Shown: positions 54,346 to 64,000 of the stretch, one piece after another
How positions within the stretch are numbered: the stretch's first letter is position 1
Layout: each line of letters starts with the position of its first letter
Assembly: GCA_035578175.1 (NCBI GenBank)
Contig: JAQMRL010000006.1
Coordinates: forward strand, 61,420,501-61,484,500
Length of the DNA stretch: 64,000 nt
Direction of reading: 5' to 3'
DNA from: Catonia carolina
Lineage: Eukaryota > Arthropoda > Insecta > Hemiptera > Achilidae
Notes under the pieces: generated by a model
The model's input: the letters and a program-made list of their open reading frames with translations, nothing else
Databases searched by the model: none
What the model was told of the DNA's origin: nothing
Translations under genes and position numbers: made by a program

Positions 54346-55560
54346 AGACTTATATTTTAAGCCAATGCCTTAAAATATTTTAATCTGTATCCAGCTGACT
54401 TTCCATTTCAGATTTTGGTGTATAGTTAGTTCCACATATTGTCATAAATCTGTACATATCTGACAGTATTTATGTCGTTTCTGATTACTGTGGTGATTAT
54501 GCAACCTCCGTCAGGAGAGAATAAATAGGTCAGAAGAGAGAAGAAGAAGATAATAGAAGACGCAGGAGTAAGAGGAGGAGGTGTGGTGGAGGAGGAAAAG
54601 GAGAATGAGGAGGGAGGAGGAAGAGATTCCAAAAAATACTAAAAGAAAATTAAGTTACCGAGTAATTAAATTTTAACGATCAATAATTTCCTAAAGGCTC
54701 AGAGGGAAAAAAGACAATTAGGGCCTTTTATTAACGAGGTCGGTAAAAACATTATTCTTATTAATGTAATTTACAGAGCTCTCGAAAAGCCGAGTTAAAC
54801 GACCATTAATTGGTCTTTACTACATCTTTATTGCTCGTTTGTAAGCTGCGATATTTGCATTTTAATTTTCTACACTTAGACAAAACATGGAAAAATAATT
54901 TTAACGCTTTTCGAAGAAAAAAATTAGTTACTTAGCAGTATTATTATCGGAAATAAACTTTTTTCTTCAATACGTCTGTAAATATTTAAAATTTTTGAGA
55001 TTTTTCTCGTTTTTCACCATTTTAAAACACTTAAAGTAAACTTTAGACACTTCTGGCAACTGTTTTTCAGTCCACACTCTCAACATTCTCTCATTGTAGG
55101 CTTTCCTCCATCTGCCGTTCATCCGGTATTTTGAATTTGTCTTTCATGGAAGCCCTTAAAGTCATAATTAGTTGGTTTGATCCATTATCTGTTTTAGTTT
55201 ATTCTAGTTTTCTCATTATCCCTTGTGACCTTTTTAAACCACTTATCCAACTGTTGTTTAGTGTCATAAAAATTAATTTTTGTCAACCGTTCAAAGGTTG
55301 CCCACCCACTTTACAAAAGTGATCGTAGAATTTTAGTCTTCATTTTTGAATCGTTCGTTTTTCATGTACAATTCTTCCCCCCCCCCCCCGTAATACTCCC
55401 CGGCTACTATCTTCAGATTCATTATTTGGCGGACGATCTTTGTATCGAATTTCTCTGCTTCTAGCTAACCTTCCAGGTAATTCTAAGACTTTCACTTGTG
55501 TACAAAATATGAATAATAAGCCTAACATGATCTTTACGCTTGTTGTTTTCCAGAAAATCT
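54346..55560. other. Unassigned region
   Basis: Purine-rich GAAGAAG/GGAGGAGG tract at 54535-54630, a C run at 55378-55389, no exon recognised. The long frames on both strands of 54426-54632 and 55340-55684 are low-complexity. Confidence 0.35.
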
Positions 55561-55955
55561 GTAAAAAAATCGATTTATTTAAAGATTTCGGCCTTGTTTC
55601 TATTTTACGACAAAAATTGCAGCAAAAATGCATAGAATTAAATTGATAGGAAAATAAAAGATCTACAACTTTTATTTCAAGCATTTTTCTCTACAGAGCT
55701 TAGTTTAGCGTAAAAGAGCCGTATTATTAAGTCACGCTAAGGTTGGTTTTCATTTTGCATCATTCACTCATGATAAAAATTAGGTTATGTTTTTGAGGTT
55801 AGTTTTTTTGTTTATTTAACAATATAATCAAAGTTAGATTAACAAATATAAACAAAGTTAGATTAACAATATAATCTAACTAATGTTAGATTATATTGTT
55901 CATTATTTTCATTGGCAAGAGAAAGTCCTGTGAGTGTTTCATACCAGATTTTTTA
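55561..55955 (+). mobile_element. Family A right-half copy
   Basis: From AAAGATTTCGGCCTTG through TTTATTTCAAGCATTTTTCT to GGCAAGAGAAAGTCCTGTGA + GTGTTTCATACCAGATTTTTT. A 90-base stretch holds small direct and inverted copies of CAATATAATCTAAC / GTTAGATTATATTG (55840-55900). Confidence 0.65.
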
Positions 55956-56069
55956 ATTTATATATTGTCTTGTCGCTGTAAAATAAGTCCGTAGGAAGTC
56001 TTTATTTCAGTCAACGAGTGTGTTTTGAATCGTCTAAGAGCGATTTGTTTATTTTCCATAAAATTTGTT

Positions 56070-56290
56070 ACAGTTGTCGTAAAATGCATAAATTAAAACT
56101 GTAATTGTAAAAAATCCCATTTTTTTGCCGATTTGAATGAGACAATCACTAATTGACGCTAAACTAAGCGTTACATGAAAAATGTTTGAAATAAAAGTTG
56201 TAGGGTTTTTAATTTCCTACAACTTTAATCAATTTTTGCCCTAAAATGCATATTTATTAAGATAGCTTTCTTTAAAAAAAATAAATAAAC
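56070..56290 (-). mobile_element. Family A internal fragment
   Basis: GTCGTAAAATGCATAAATTA, then CGCTAAACTAAGCGTTAC and AAAAGTTGTAGGGTTTTTAA + TTTCCTACAAC in minus-strand family order. Confidence 0.6.
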
Positions 56291-57034
56291 ATAGGCTAAT
56301 GTAACGGTGGATTTAACGCTAAATAAACGAGCTGTGTAGTTTACTTAATAAATTATATTCTAATATAATTATTTGATCGATGCCTAAATGTATAGGTAGT
56401 ACTTTTAAATAACTAGTAAGTATAATAAAATATAAAATTAATGATCAGTATTACTACTGTTAGTAATGACTACTATAAAAATAGAAACAGTTTTTTTATC
56501 TGCATGTCTGTATGATATTCATAAAATGACTCGTATGTATAGCAAAAAACTTATTACAGACAAAAACATATCGTTTTGTGTCTTGATTATTTACAAAAAA
56601 ATTGTTCAGTATGAATCCGAGCTTTGTGCAGCTGAGGGGATGAAAGGATCAAACAAGGTATTTTTTTTTTGTACCGGACTGCTGCTACGGCATACATTGT
56701 TGTACAAGCCTAAACTCATCCATCGCTTTTCACTGGGCAGTCGGCTACTAAGCGATACGCGCGCGTGTTGTTTTGTCTATTCGCTGTGACGTTCTTTACT
56801 ATTTGGGATTAACTTGTGAACTTAATTAGGCCTATTGTAGTACGTTTGTGATATTATTTTATTGAGTGCGATTATTATTTATTTATATTTATTATTATCA
56901 GAAGTATAATCATAAAAAAGTGTGTTCTTTATAAATTATTGTATGTTATCATAGACGTTTTAATAAATGCCCGTAAGTAGGACAAGAAATTTTACTTCGT
57001 ACACAGTCAGGTAAGAAGTTTAATTTAAAAAAAT
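56291..57034. other. Unassigned spacer
   Basis: GC-richer patch at 56620-56790 in a weak frame (56466-56789). Without splice or family support I do not call it a gene. Confidence 0.35.
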
Positions 57035-57440
57035 GGTAACACTCACACGACTTTCTCTTGCAAGTGTAGATAATAAATAATGTAACCTATGTTTAATCAT
57101 GAGTAAGCAATGTAAAATGAAAAACATAACCTAAATTTAATCATGAGAGAATGAGGTAAAATGAAAATCAACCTTTGTATAAATTTAAAATACGGAAAAT
57201 CAGTGATTGCCGCTAAACTATGCGTTGTACTAAATAATGTTAGATATAAAAGTTGTAGATTTTGTTATATCTTAAAATTTTAGTTACATACTTTTTTAGT
57301 TAAATGCATACTAAAGCCGCAATCTTAAAAAATTCTATTTTTTATCGATTTTGATGAAAAAAAAAAACAGAAAATCACTATGACCTAGATTACTATGATT
57401 CGTTGTACAAAAAAATGTTTTAAATAAATGTTGTATATCG
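57035..57440 (-). mobile_element. Family A right-half copy
   Basis: GTAACACTCACACGACTTTC + TCTTGCAAGTG to the ATGTTTTAAATAAATGTTG block; the tactttctcttgcctatat end is missing. Confidence 0.65.
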
Positions 57441-57529
57441 ATGGATATCCTTCTAAAACCCCACATTTTTGGCTGTAGTTTTTTTATAAAACGTAAAGAT
57501 CAGATGAAGTCTGATTGGTGTTTGTGTGT

Positions 57530-57876
57530 TGTTTAGGTCATTAGGCGAAAGGCTGGTTTGAACCTCTAGAGATTCTACTATATGTAAAACAAGGAGTGAG
57601 GTGGTTTACAATTACCTTCCTCACTGAGTTGAAATCTACGCTTATCAGCATGCCGGGCCCTCTGAAAAGCACATAATTTTTACCTTGAAAAGTGACACCT
57701 TCACTTCATTCACCTCATGGTCTGGTTGAAAAAATAAATTCATTAATTTCAGAAAAGATCACTCTGACTAGTTTCTTTTACATCTCTACCTCTTCTTTTA
57801 TTAAATTATTCAGTCATTTAATTTGATGACCATGTGATAAGAAACAGAACTATTTTTTGTAGCCCTGGAACTAACG
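57530..57876 (-). repeat. Family B SINE-like repeat, truncated
   Basis: GTTGTTTAGGTCATTAGGCG to GTAGCCCTGGAACTAAC. Its 5' end is cut by the inverted-repeat unit that follows; a second, 5'-end fragment of the family lies at 58794-58910. Confidence 0.75.
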
Positions 57877-58296
57877 GGTGTTTTATTAAGGACGTAACCC
57901 TGATTATAAGAAGATAGAAGTAATACATCGGTAAATTTTCTGTCCCCCAATCGGTATGTTGGCAACAGTGTACTCAAGGCCAACTATTAAGACAGTAAAG
58001 TGTTTCAGTCAAGCATTAGTGTGGTGACAGCAGTCGTTTCGTTATATTGTGTCAGCAATGGTTTTTTCCAAGGAAGAACCGGGTGTTTTGTTAAGAACGT
58101 AACCCTATGTTAAAAGCCACTATCTACGGCATATTTTTATTTTCCGTACTTTACAAATTATTAATTAATCTTAATTATTATTTTACAAATGAATAGCAAA
58201 TTGCAATGAAAACATTGTATTACTTCTATCTTCTTATAATCAGGGTTGCATCCTTAATAAAACACCCGGTTCTTCCTTGGAAAAAACCATTGCTTA
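57877..58296. mobile_element. Tc1/mariner-like remnant with nested inverted repeats
   Basis: GGGTGTTTTATTAAGGACGT + AACCCTGATTATAAGAAGAT (57877) is inverted at 58218-58266 almost exactly over about 50 bases. A second pair, GCAATGGTTTTTTCCAAGGA + AGAACC (58055) and GGTTCTTCCTTGGAAAAAAC + CATTGC (58267-58292), lies inside. ATGGTTTTTTCCAAGGAAGA encodes MVFSKEE, like the start of one group of insect Tc1/mariner-type transposases. A third copy of the end word, CGGGTGTTTTGTTAAGAACG, at 58080 suggests two copies joined. Confidence 0.55.
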
Positions 58297-58381
58297 TATT
58301 AGTGTTTTCTGTGTCACTTTGTAAGTATTTATGTAACGTGGTCGCTAATGACCTAGTAGTCGATGTGATTATATTGATCTC

Positions 58382-58785
58382 CAGGGGCGATTCCAGGGCT
58401 GATTTTTGGGGGGGGGGCTATCTTGTTTTTATGTAGCTCTTACTACATAATTTGTAATAGGCGTACAAAGTTTGTAATTGAGTCATTGAAAAGTCCTCTT
58501 TTATGCTGTATTGCTGTAACCACAATTTTAATTCATAGAGAAATTTTCAAGGCGCTGACTGGATGCGAGTGGCTTTTGACTACTGACACCGATTGTTATC
58601 TTAATACTATTTAAAAATAGATACTTTCTGTTTTACTCATTTTTATACTAAAATAATTATTGTTAATTGATAGGTATGAGTATTGGGATTCAGTTTTGTT
58701 AGAAATAATAGCTTATAGAAAATATTAAACTAAGTTTTCCTAGTATTTCGGGGGGGCCATGGCCCCTTCCCTGAAACCGCCCCTG
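58382..58785. mobile_element. Nonautonomous hAT element with 8-bp target duplication
   Basis: Ends CAGGGGCGATTCCAGGG (58382) and CCCTGAAACCGCCCCTG (to 58785) are inverted repeats of the hAT type (CAGGGGCGG.TCCAGG followed by a G run). TTGATCTC (58374-58381) and TTGATGTC (58786-58793) are an 8-bp target duplication with one change, the size hAT elements make. The 404-bp inside has no transposase. Confidence 0.8.
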
Positions 58786-58793
58786 TTGATGTC

Positions 58794-58910
58794 ATTAAAT
58801 TGGCTGACCATATGATACGAAACAGAACTATTTGTTGTAGCCCTGGAACTAACAGATCGAGTTCAAATAATTTAACACACCACCTGTTTGTTATGGGCAA
58901 AGTCCGATTA
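58794..58910 (-). repeat. Family B 5'-end fragment
   Basis: TTAAATTGGCTGACCATATG to ACACCACCTGTTTGTTATGG. The first ~65 bases duplicate the end of the 57530-57876 copy, so this is a second copy or a local duplication, not a simple split. Confidence 0.65.
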
Positions 58911-59759
58911 TGATTAGTAATGGTTATTCGAAACTACTTTGAAATTTGTCCAAGTAAATCACCTTGCAGGTAGAATTAAAATAACATTTGTAAGAATCAG
59001 TCGGTGAAGTAGTTAAGTATTAAATTCTAAATAAAAGTATGCCGTAAGTGACAAATTATGACATTACGTCAACTTTAAAAACGTATTAAGGTACTCGGTA
59101 CCGTATGCAATTACCATTACGGCATACGGAATGCATGAAACGATGCATCGCGCCAAAAAGAGATCAAAAGAAATACGGTGTAGCGAATGTAGGTTACAAA
59201 GATTAGTCATTGAGTGATATGTGTGTAGTACGTGCGACTGCATTTACAGCACGTTGTAAGTGGCGCTTCAAGCGGATATCAGATGAACTAGACAACACGC
59301 TGTCTCCACTCTTGAAAACAGTGGAGGCTGGAAGCCACAGTGTTTGGTCGACGCACCCGCCGGCCGGTATTAAGTGTTTACTTTGTGAAAGTGTTGTCGA
59401 TATCATAACCACGACTTTTTTTTAAGGACGTTTTCACTAAAGGACCTTTTTGGAAAAAACCATCTTGAGGTAAAATTGTAAATATATTTATATTTTTAAA
59501 AAATATTTTTTTACCTTGAGTGTTTATTTTTCTTTGAAAATAAAATATTTTTGTTTATACTTTTAAAAGGAAAAATAAGGATCTGTCTGTTAAAAAAATC
59601 TCCACTTTCACTTTTCATTTTTATAAATATTACAAATTTGTTTATATTAAATTTTAACTATAACTAAATTTATAAATTATAACTTTTTTATAAATATAGG
59701 AAATTGAATATTAATTATTTACTTAATGTGTGTAACTAATTATAAAAACTTAACATGCT
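58911..59759. other. Unassigned region with a GC-richer block
   Basis: At 59085-59420 GC content rises, with GGTACCGTATGC and GCATACGGAATGC half-palindromes and overlapping frames on both strands (59203-59425). Such a block could be a CpG-rich first exon or promoter, but nothing decides it. Confidence 0.3.
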
Positions 59760-59935
59760 ATCCCCGTAGCGTACTGTCTAGCGCGCTGGCTTACAACACG
59801 TGGTCCCGGGTTCGATTCCCGGCTTGGATTTGGAAATTTTCAAAAGTGAAAACCCACTGTTCCAGTTGCATAACCCCCAGTAGTCGCTAATAACCAAGCT
59901 GTTGATGCAACTTTAAATAAACTAAAAAAAAACAA
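59760..59935 (+). repeat. Family D tRNA-like SINE (cluster copy 1)
   Basis: ATCCCCGTAGCGTACTGTCT + AGCGCGCTGGC, B box GGGTTCGATTCCCGGC, body CCAGTAGTCGCTAATAACCA + AGCTGTTGATGCAACTTTAA and an A-rich tail. Confidence 0.75.
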
Positions 59936-60162
59936 TAAAACTAAACCTAAATAAATAAAATTTTAGAAAAATTCGGTGTAAATAAATTCTTTTAATTCGT
60001 GTTTTTAGTGAAAAAACTATAAAATAAAATATGTATAAATAAAATATTTCGTTGAATATTATAAAATATTTTTACTTTTGGGGGGGGGGGTTTCTGAGTA
60101 AATATTCCTTAATACAGGATATTTTATTGTATTATTATTTTGTCGTAAAGTATACAAACACC

Positions 60163-60335
60163 CGACTCCGTAGCTTAGTGGCTAACGTGCTAGCCTACAA
60201 AGTGGAAGGGCCTGGTTTCAATTCCCAGTTAAGGTCTGGAAATTATAATAAGTTAAAATCCACATTTCCAGTTACATGACCCACCGTAGTTGTTAATGAC
60301 CAGACTACTGATATGACTTAATGAACTAAAAAAAA
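60163..60335 (+). repeat. Family D tRNA-like SINE (cluster copy 2)
   Basis: ACTCCGTAGCTTAGTGGCTA + ACGTGCTAGCC with a good A box, B box GGTTTCAATTCCC, the 'ACCGTAGTTGTTAATGACC' body and a tail of about 15 A that merges with the next family A element. Confidence 0.75.
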
Positions 60336-61218
60336 AAAAAAATCTGGTGTGAAACACTCACACGACTTTCTCTTGCCAGTGCAAGTAATGAACAATATAA
60401 CAGTTAAGTAATAAAACATTATAAATAAACAAAAAACTAACCTCAAATAAACCTAACCTTATTTTAATCATGATTGAAAAACGGAAAATGAAAATCAACC
60501 TCTCTATTGGCTTAAAAATACGGAAAATCACTCGTTCACGCTAAACTAGGCTTTGTAGAGAAAAATGCTCTAAATAAAAGTTGTAGATCGTTTAATTTCC
60601 TATAAATTTAATTATATACACTTTTGTCGTGAAATGCATAGTAAGGCTAAAACCTAAAAAAAATAGATTTTTACACGTTTTCGTGAGAAAAAAACAGAAA
60701 ATAGCTAATTACCGCTAAACTAAGCGTTTTACAAAAAATGTTTGAAATAAAAGTTGTAGAATTTTAAATTTTCTACAACGTTTATTATATAAATTTTTGC
60801 GCTAAAATGCATATTAAAGCCGCAATCTTAAAAAACTTTTTTTTTTACGTGAAAACAGCCTTTCCAAGAATTTCAGCGGCGCCTACCCTATCTTGTAAAG
60901 CATAAAAAATTTAGTAAACGTGGCGATTTTTAAAAAAAATCGTAGGACCAGTTTTTGAGAAAATCGCAAAAAATTTAAAAATACACGAATAAACTACTAC
61001 TTCCGGTTGACCGATTTTGATGAAAATGTTCGTGTCGGGTCCGGAAATGGTGTCTAACTTAAGTTTTAAGTTTCAAGTTTATACAAGGTTCCGTTCTTGA
61101 GATATTCTGTTCACACACACACACACACACAGACCAATCGCTAAAAACATGTTTTTTGGGTTCAGGGGGTCTGAAAACGTGTAGATCCGGTGACAACTCG
61201 ATTTCGAGAAAGTAAAAA
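60336..61218 (-). mobile_element. Family A element, left end trimmed
   Basis: AAAATCTGGTGTGAAACACT to GATTTCGAGAAAGTAAAAAC. About 60 bases before the final GAGAAAGTAAAA (the TATATTCATATAGGC part) are deleted. Short (AC)8 in the TG position. Confidence 0.75.
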
Positions 61219-61471
61219 CATAAATACGTATTAAAATGTGAAAGGTGTATACCAGAAAATATTTCCAAAAAGTGGAAATCTCTTATAATTGAATTTTTAT
61301 AACAAGACCTAGAGACTAAAAATTTAATACGCAAGTGATATTTACCAGCAAGTAGCGAGTGCTCACTAAGACAGGATTTCTAAAAAGTTTTACTTCTAAT
61401 GGATAAAAATGAAACATTAATATTCTTTTAGATATATTTTAAGTCGTAAATTTGCGTTTGTTTACTAAAGA

Positions 61472-61660
61472 AGGGTCTCTCTGTGGACCAGTGGTTAGAA
61501 CTGTGTACTGTGCTGCACATTGCAAAGCGAAGGTCCTGGGTTCGAATTCCAGCTAGAGTCTGGAATTATTACACGTAAAAACACACTGATTATGTACTTT
61601 TAATCTAGCAGTTGATAATAACTAATTTAGTTAATGTGATTTTAATTTTAAAATAAAGAG
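61472..61660 (+). repeat. Family D tRNA-like SINE (cluster copy 3)
   Basis: TCTCTCTGTGGACCAGTGGTTA with A box, GGGTTCGAATTCCAGCTAGA with B box, then GTCTGGAATTATTACACG and AGCAGTTGATAATAACTAAT. More diverged than the others. Confidence 0.65.
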
Positions 61661-61789
61661 AAGAGAATTTAAAATTGTACGAATTCTATAATTAGTTTTT
61701 TCATCCAATGCTTTAGTTTAGCGGTAAATTACGATTATTTATAAAAAAACTCGAAAAATTGGAGTTTTTTCAAAACTTATAACCTTAAG

Positions 61790-61965
61790 GTCGCCTCCGT
61801 AGCTAACGCCTTGACCTGCCACGCGGAAGTCCCAGGTTCGATTCCCGGCCAGGGTCTGGAAATTTCCACGAATCAAATCCCACAGTTGATGTTATTATTT
61901 AATCCACCGTAGTCGCTAATGACCAAGCAGTTGATGAGACTTTAAATAAATTAATTAAAAAAATG
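61790..61965 (+). repeat. Family D tRNA-like SINE (cluster copy 4)
   Basis: GGTCGCCTCCGTAGCTAACG, B box CCAGGTTCGATTCCCGGCC, AGGGTCTGGAAATTTCC, and body CCACCGTAGTCGCTAATGAC + CAAGCAGTTGATGAGACTTT. Part of the A-box region is deleted. Confidence 0.75.
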
Positions 61966-62494
61966 AAAATAATAACCTTGAAGTGCCTTTAATTATAAAA
62001 TTAATTTTACAAATTCCTCAGTATATTAATACACATAACAACTATGCAGACCTTATCATCAACGCTGTCAAAATATTTCAAATTCAGTTTTAAATGTGAA
62101 GAAAGATTCATTCGAATTTCCTAGCTCTAAATTTGCTTAACAATACGTAACGGTTTTACAAGATTTGAAAGACAGTGTATTAGATTTAAGGGAAGAATAA
62201 CTTTAAAAAAATAGTTTTTGTAAATAAATTTGGTGTGTAAAAATTGTGTATCTTCTACAAGAATCGAGACTTATTCCAATTTTCCTGGAATACCTCCTCA
62301 ACTGATTCCAGGATTTATTTATAAATTATTTAAAATTTTATTTTCTAAGGCTTTCTTGTAAACAAAAGTACTTATTTTGTTGTTGTTGATCAACATTTCT
62401 GCATCTGCTTGAATTTTTTTTAAACAAATTGAATAAAAAGGGAAAGAATACTGCAACCATTCATGGCTCTATAGAATGAGAACTTTCCTTCATA
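61966..62494. other. Unassigned AT-rich spacer
   Basis: No recognised content. Confidence 0.4.
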
Positions 62495-62560
62495 TTGTTC
62501 ATTATTTATATTGGCAAGAGAAAGTCGTGTGAGTGTTCCACACCAGATTTTTTTATGTTA
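62495..62560 (+). mobile_element. Family A right-end scrap
   Basis: ATTGGCAAGAGAAAGTCGTG + TGAGTGTTCCACACCAGATT: the terminal hairpin end alone. Confidence 0.65.
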
Positions 62561-62744
62561 TGGGGTCACTACTCACTAAAAATATTGATACGACACTAAT
62601 AAAACTGATTGTAAAAAAATGTGCTACGACTTTCAGGCACACAAAATTTTTCTTCCGACGCGACGGTTAGTTTATCAGAAATCTGTAACCTTTTAAAATG
62701 TATCAAAATTGCTTTATTCAATCGACCGATATGATTGAATTGCA

Positions 62745-62985
62745 AACTCAAGAATTTTTTTTTCATCGGGAACTGTGCATTATTGACAACCTCCCAATTT
62801 GATTGCTGTATTTTTGACATGGATTAGGCATGAATTTGAACAGGGACCCCCAGTAGAATTTGTTCACGGGTGGCTGTCAGCTGGTCACCATATAAAGTCG
62901 CTTGTACAACCGGTGTTACTTAACAAGTAAGAACGAATTTCTGTCAGCTGATTGATTAGGCTGGCCTGAAGTTTTCAAGAACAAT
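62745..62985 (-). repeat. Family E repeat
   Basis: TTCATCGGGAACTGTGCATT to TTAGGCTGGCCTGAAG; same order as 32415-32665, with GACCCCCAGTAGAATTTG still short of C expansion. Confidence 0.7.
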
Positions 62986-63029
62986 GTTTATAATATTTTT
63001 AATCTCTTCGTTATAATTTTTAACTGTGA

Positions 63030-63192
63030 TGAATGAAGTGAAGGTGTAATTTGCAGAGTAGATGCTTTTCAGAGGGCCTGATATTCTGATAAGCATACTT
63101 TTCCACTCAGTGATGAAGGCACAGGTAAACCATCTCACTTCTCGTTTTACTTAAAAAAGCTTCTAGAAATTCAAACCAGCCTTTCGGCTGAT
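63030..63192 (+). repeat. Family B 3' fragment
   Basis: GATGAATGAAGTGAAGGTGT to CCAGCCTTTCGGCTGATTG; the pogo element starts about 12 bases later. Confidence 0.7.
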
Positions 63193-63203
63193 TGTCTTTA
63201 GTA

Positions 63204-63815
63204 CAGTAGAACCTCTTTAATCCGGCACGTTTGAGACTCGAAGCTTGCCGAATTAAAGGAAATTCCGGACTATAGAGATTATTTATAAAAATACAGGAGT
63301 CGTATAAAAAATAACACAATTTGCACAAGAAACTTTTACTGTATGTATTTATTATTTAAACATGGGTTATTTAAACAATATAAATCAATGTATAAGTACA
63401 GGAGAAATATTAAAATGCATTTTTTAAGTACAGTACATGATGAAATAAATTTGAATACAGTATGAAATACAGTACAGTTCTGTACTATTCGTGGTTTTTA
63501 GCAACAGCACTGGTAGATGGCTGGAAAAAAGATCTAGTATCTACTTGCTTCTTACGACTAGTATTTTTTTTATTTAAAAAATCATTTTTTATTATATGCA
63601 AGTTCATAACTTCGGCCATACTGTATTGTTTATTTGACTCAGCAAATTTTATAAACGTGACGCTTTGCGGCTCTTGAGTGTCGGCGGTAGCTGTCGGGTT
63701 GCTCACTTTACAATGTTCATTGTGAAGGCAATTTTATAATTTTTGTCTATTGCCGTTGATGCCGGATTATAGAAAATTCCGGACTATAGAATGCCGGATT
63801 AAGGAGGTTTTACTG
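63204..63815 (-). mobile_element. Pogo/Tigger-like element with TA duplication
   Basis: CAGTAGAACCTCTTTAATCC + GGCA at 63204 and its inverse TGCCGGATTAAGGAGGTTTT + ACTG to 63815, both next to TA. Inner repeats of AATTCCGGACTATAGA strengthen the ends. The minus-strand frame 63706..63485 (FIKFAESNKQYSMAEVMNLH, KKQVDTRSFFQPS) looks like a pogo-type transposase C-terminus ending in an SFF motif. The DNA-binding and DDE parts are deleted. Confidence 0.75.
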
Positions 63816-64000
63816 TACTAGGTTATCAAGCTTCGCTCAGTTGTAGATTATACGATCGATTCCCGAAAAGAATGGTAATACAATCGGTTGATAATAGATA
63901 AGCCATTATAGGAGTTGTGACGTTGTTTACATTTAACCCTTTCAGTACCAACGTCCGTAAAACAGGACATCTTTATCTTTTACGTAGCTATTACATCCGG
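63816..64000. other. Unassigned right edge
   Basis: AT-rich; nothing recognised before the window ends. Confidence 0.4.

Noticed and set aside
56466..56789. 107-codon frame as a single-exon gene
   Set aside because: Unremarkable composition, no family resemblance, no promoter or poly(A) logic.
59203..59425. Antiparallel 70-codon frames in a GC-richer block
   Set aside because: Frames mirror each other on both strands, as expected from composition. No splice or homology support; kept only as an unassigned GC-richer block.
59760..61965. Genuine tRNA genes at the B-box sequences
   Set aside because: Heads lack acceptor-stem pairing, anticodon loops are broken, and each is followed by the same non-tRNA body and A-rich tail, which is SINE structure.
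1..64000. CRISPR arrays, operons, prophage or bacterial origin
   Set aside because: No regularly spaced direct repeats with unique spacers, and spliced exons, SINEs and LINEs show a eukaryotic nuclear genome.

Overview
This is a piece of an AT-rich animal genome, almost certainly an insect. It has spliced exons with GT/AG borders, no operons and no ribosome binding sites. Most of it is mobile DNA: non-LTR retrotransposon pieces, tRNA-derived SINEs and relics of the mariner/Tc1, pogo, hAT, PIF/Harbinger and Mutator groups. An odorant-binding-protein-like exon at the left edge and the style of the repeats fit an insect, perhaps a hemipteran. The order is a guess from general familiarity, not something the sequence proves.

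One gene is certain. Six exons on the + strand between 24495 and 41632 join, with every intron phase matching, into a 433-residue secreted or membrane-anchored PI-PLC X-domain protein. It has a hydrophobic N-terminus, a short beta-type domain ([15 protein letters not shown]), and a phospholipase X domain with the residues of the metal-independent type: His180-Asp181, Asp220, Arg222 and His234. A polyadenylation signal lies about 70 bases after the stop. Its introns are loaded with insertions, and two of them end within about 35 bases of a splice acceptor.

Weaker gene traces are single exon candidates: an OBP-like exon at 960-1077, a terminal exon at 20078-20210, a proline-rich exon at 21420-21612, a possible small minus-strand gene between 5488 and 6634, and a minus-strand terminal exon at 50393-50515. 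None could be joined into a full gene.

Repeat layout. Family A (about 1 kb, ACTTTCTCTTGCC at both ends inverted, an internal TG run, no coding capacity) has about 18 whole or partial copies, including a direct cluster at 13.7-17.6 kb. Family B (about 395 bp, ending in AAC repeats, 11-bp target duplication at one copy) has 11 copies. Family C (tRNA-derived SINE, about 300 bp) has 7 copies, one split by a LINE. Family D (tRNA-like SINE, about 170 bp) is concentrated at 59.7-62 kb. Families E and F are smaller. Further elements are a foldback made from two mariner 5' halves (17.6-18.5 kb), three large palindromes (18.7-19.1, 19.5-19.85 and 43.4-44.4 kb), a Mutator-like relic directly behind the PI-PLC gene (41.9-42.9 kb), a PIF/Harbinger relic keeping remnants of both its genes (51.8-52.7 kb), a hAT relic (58.4-58.8 kb) and a pogo relic (63.2-63.8 kb). 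The remaining stretches are AT-rich with nothing recognisable.
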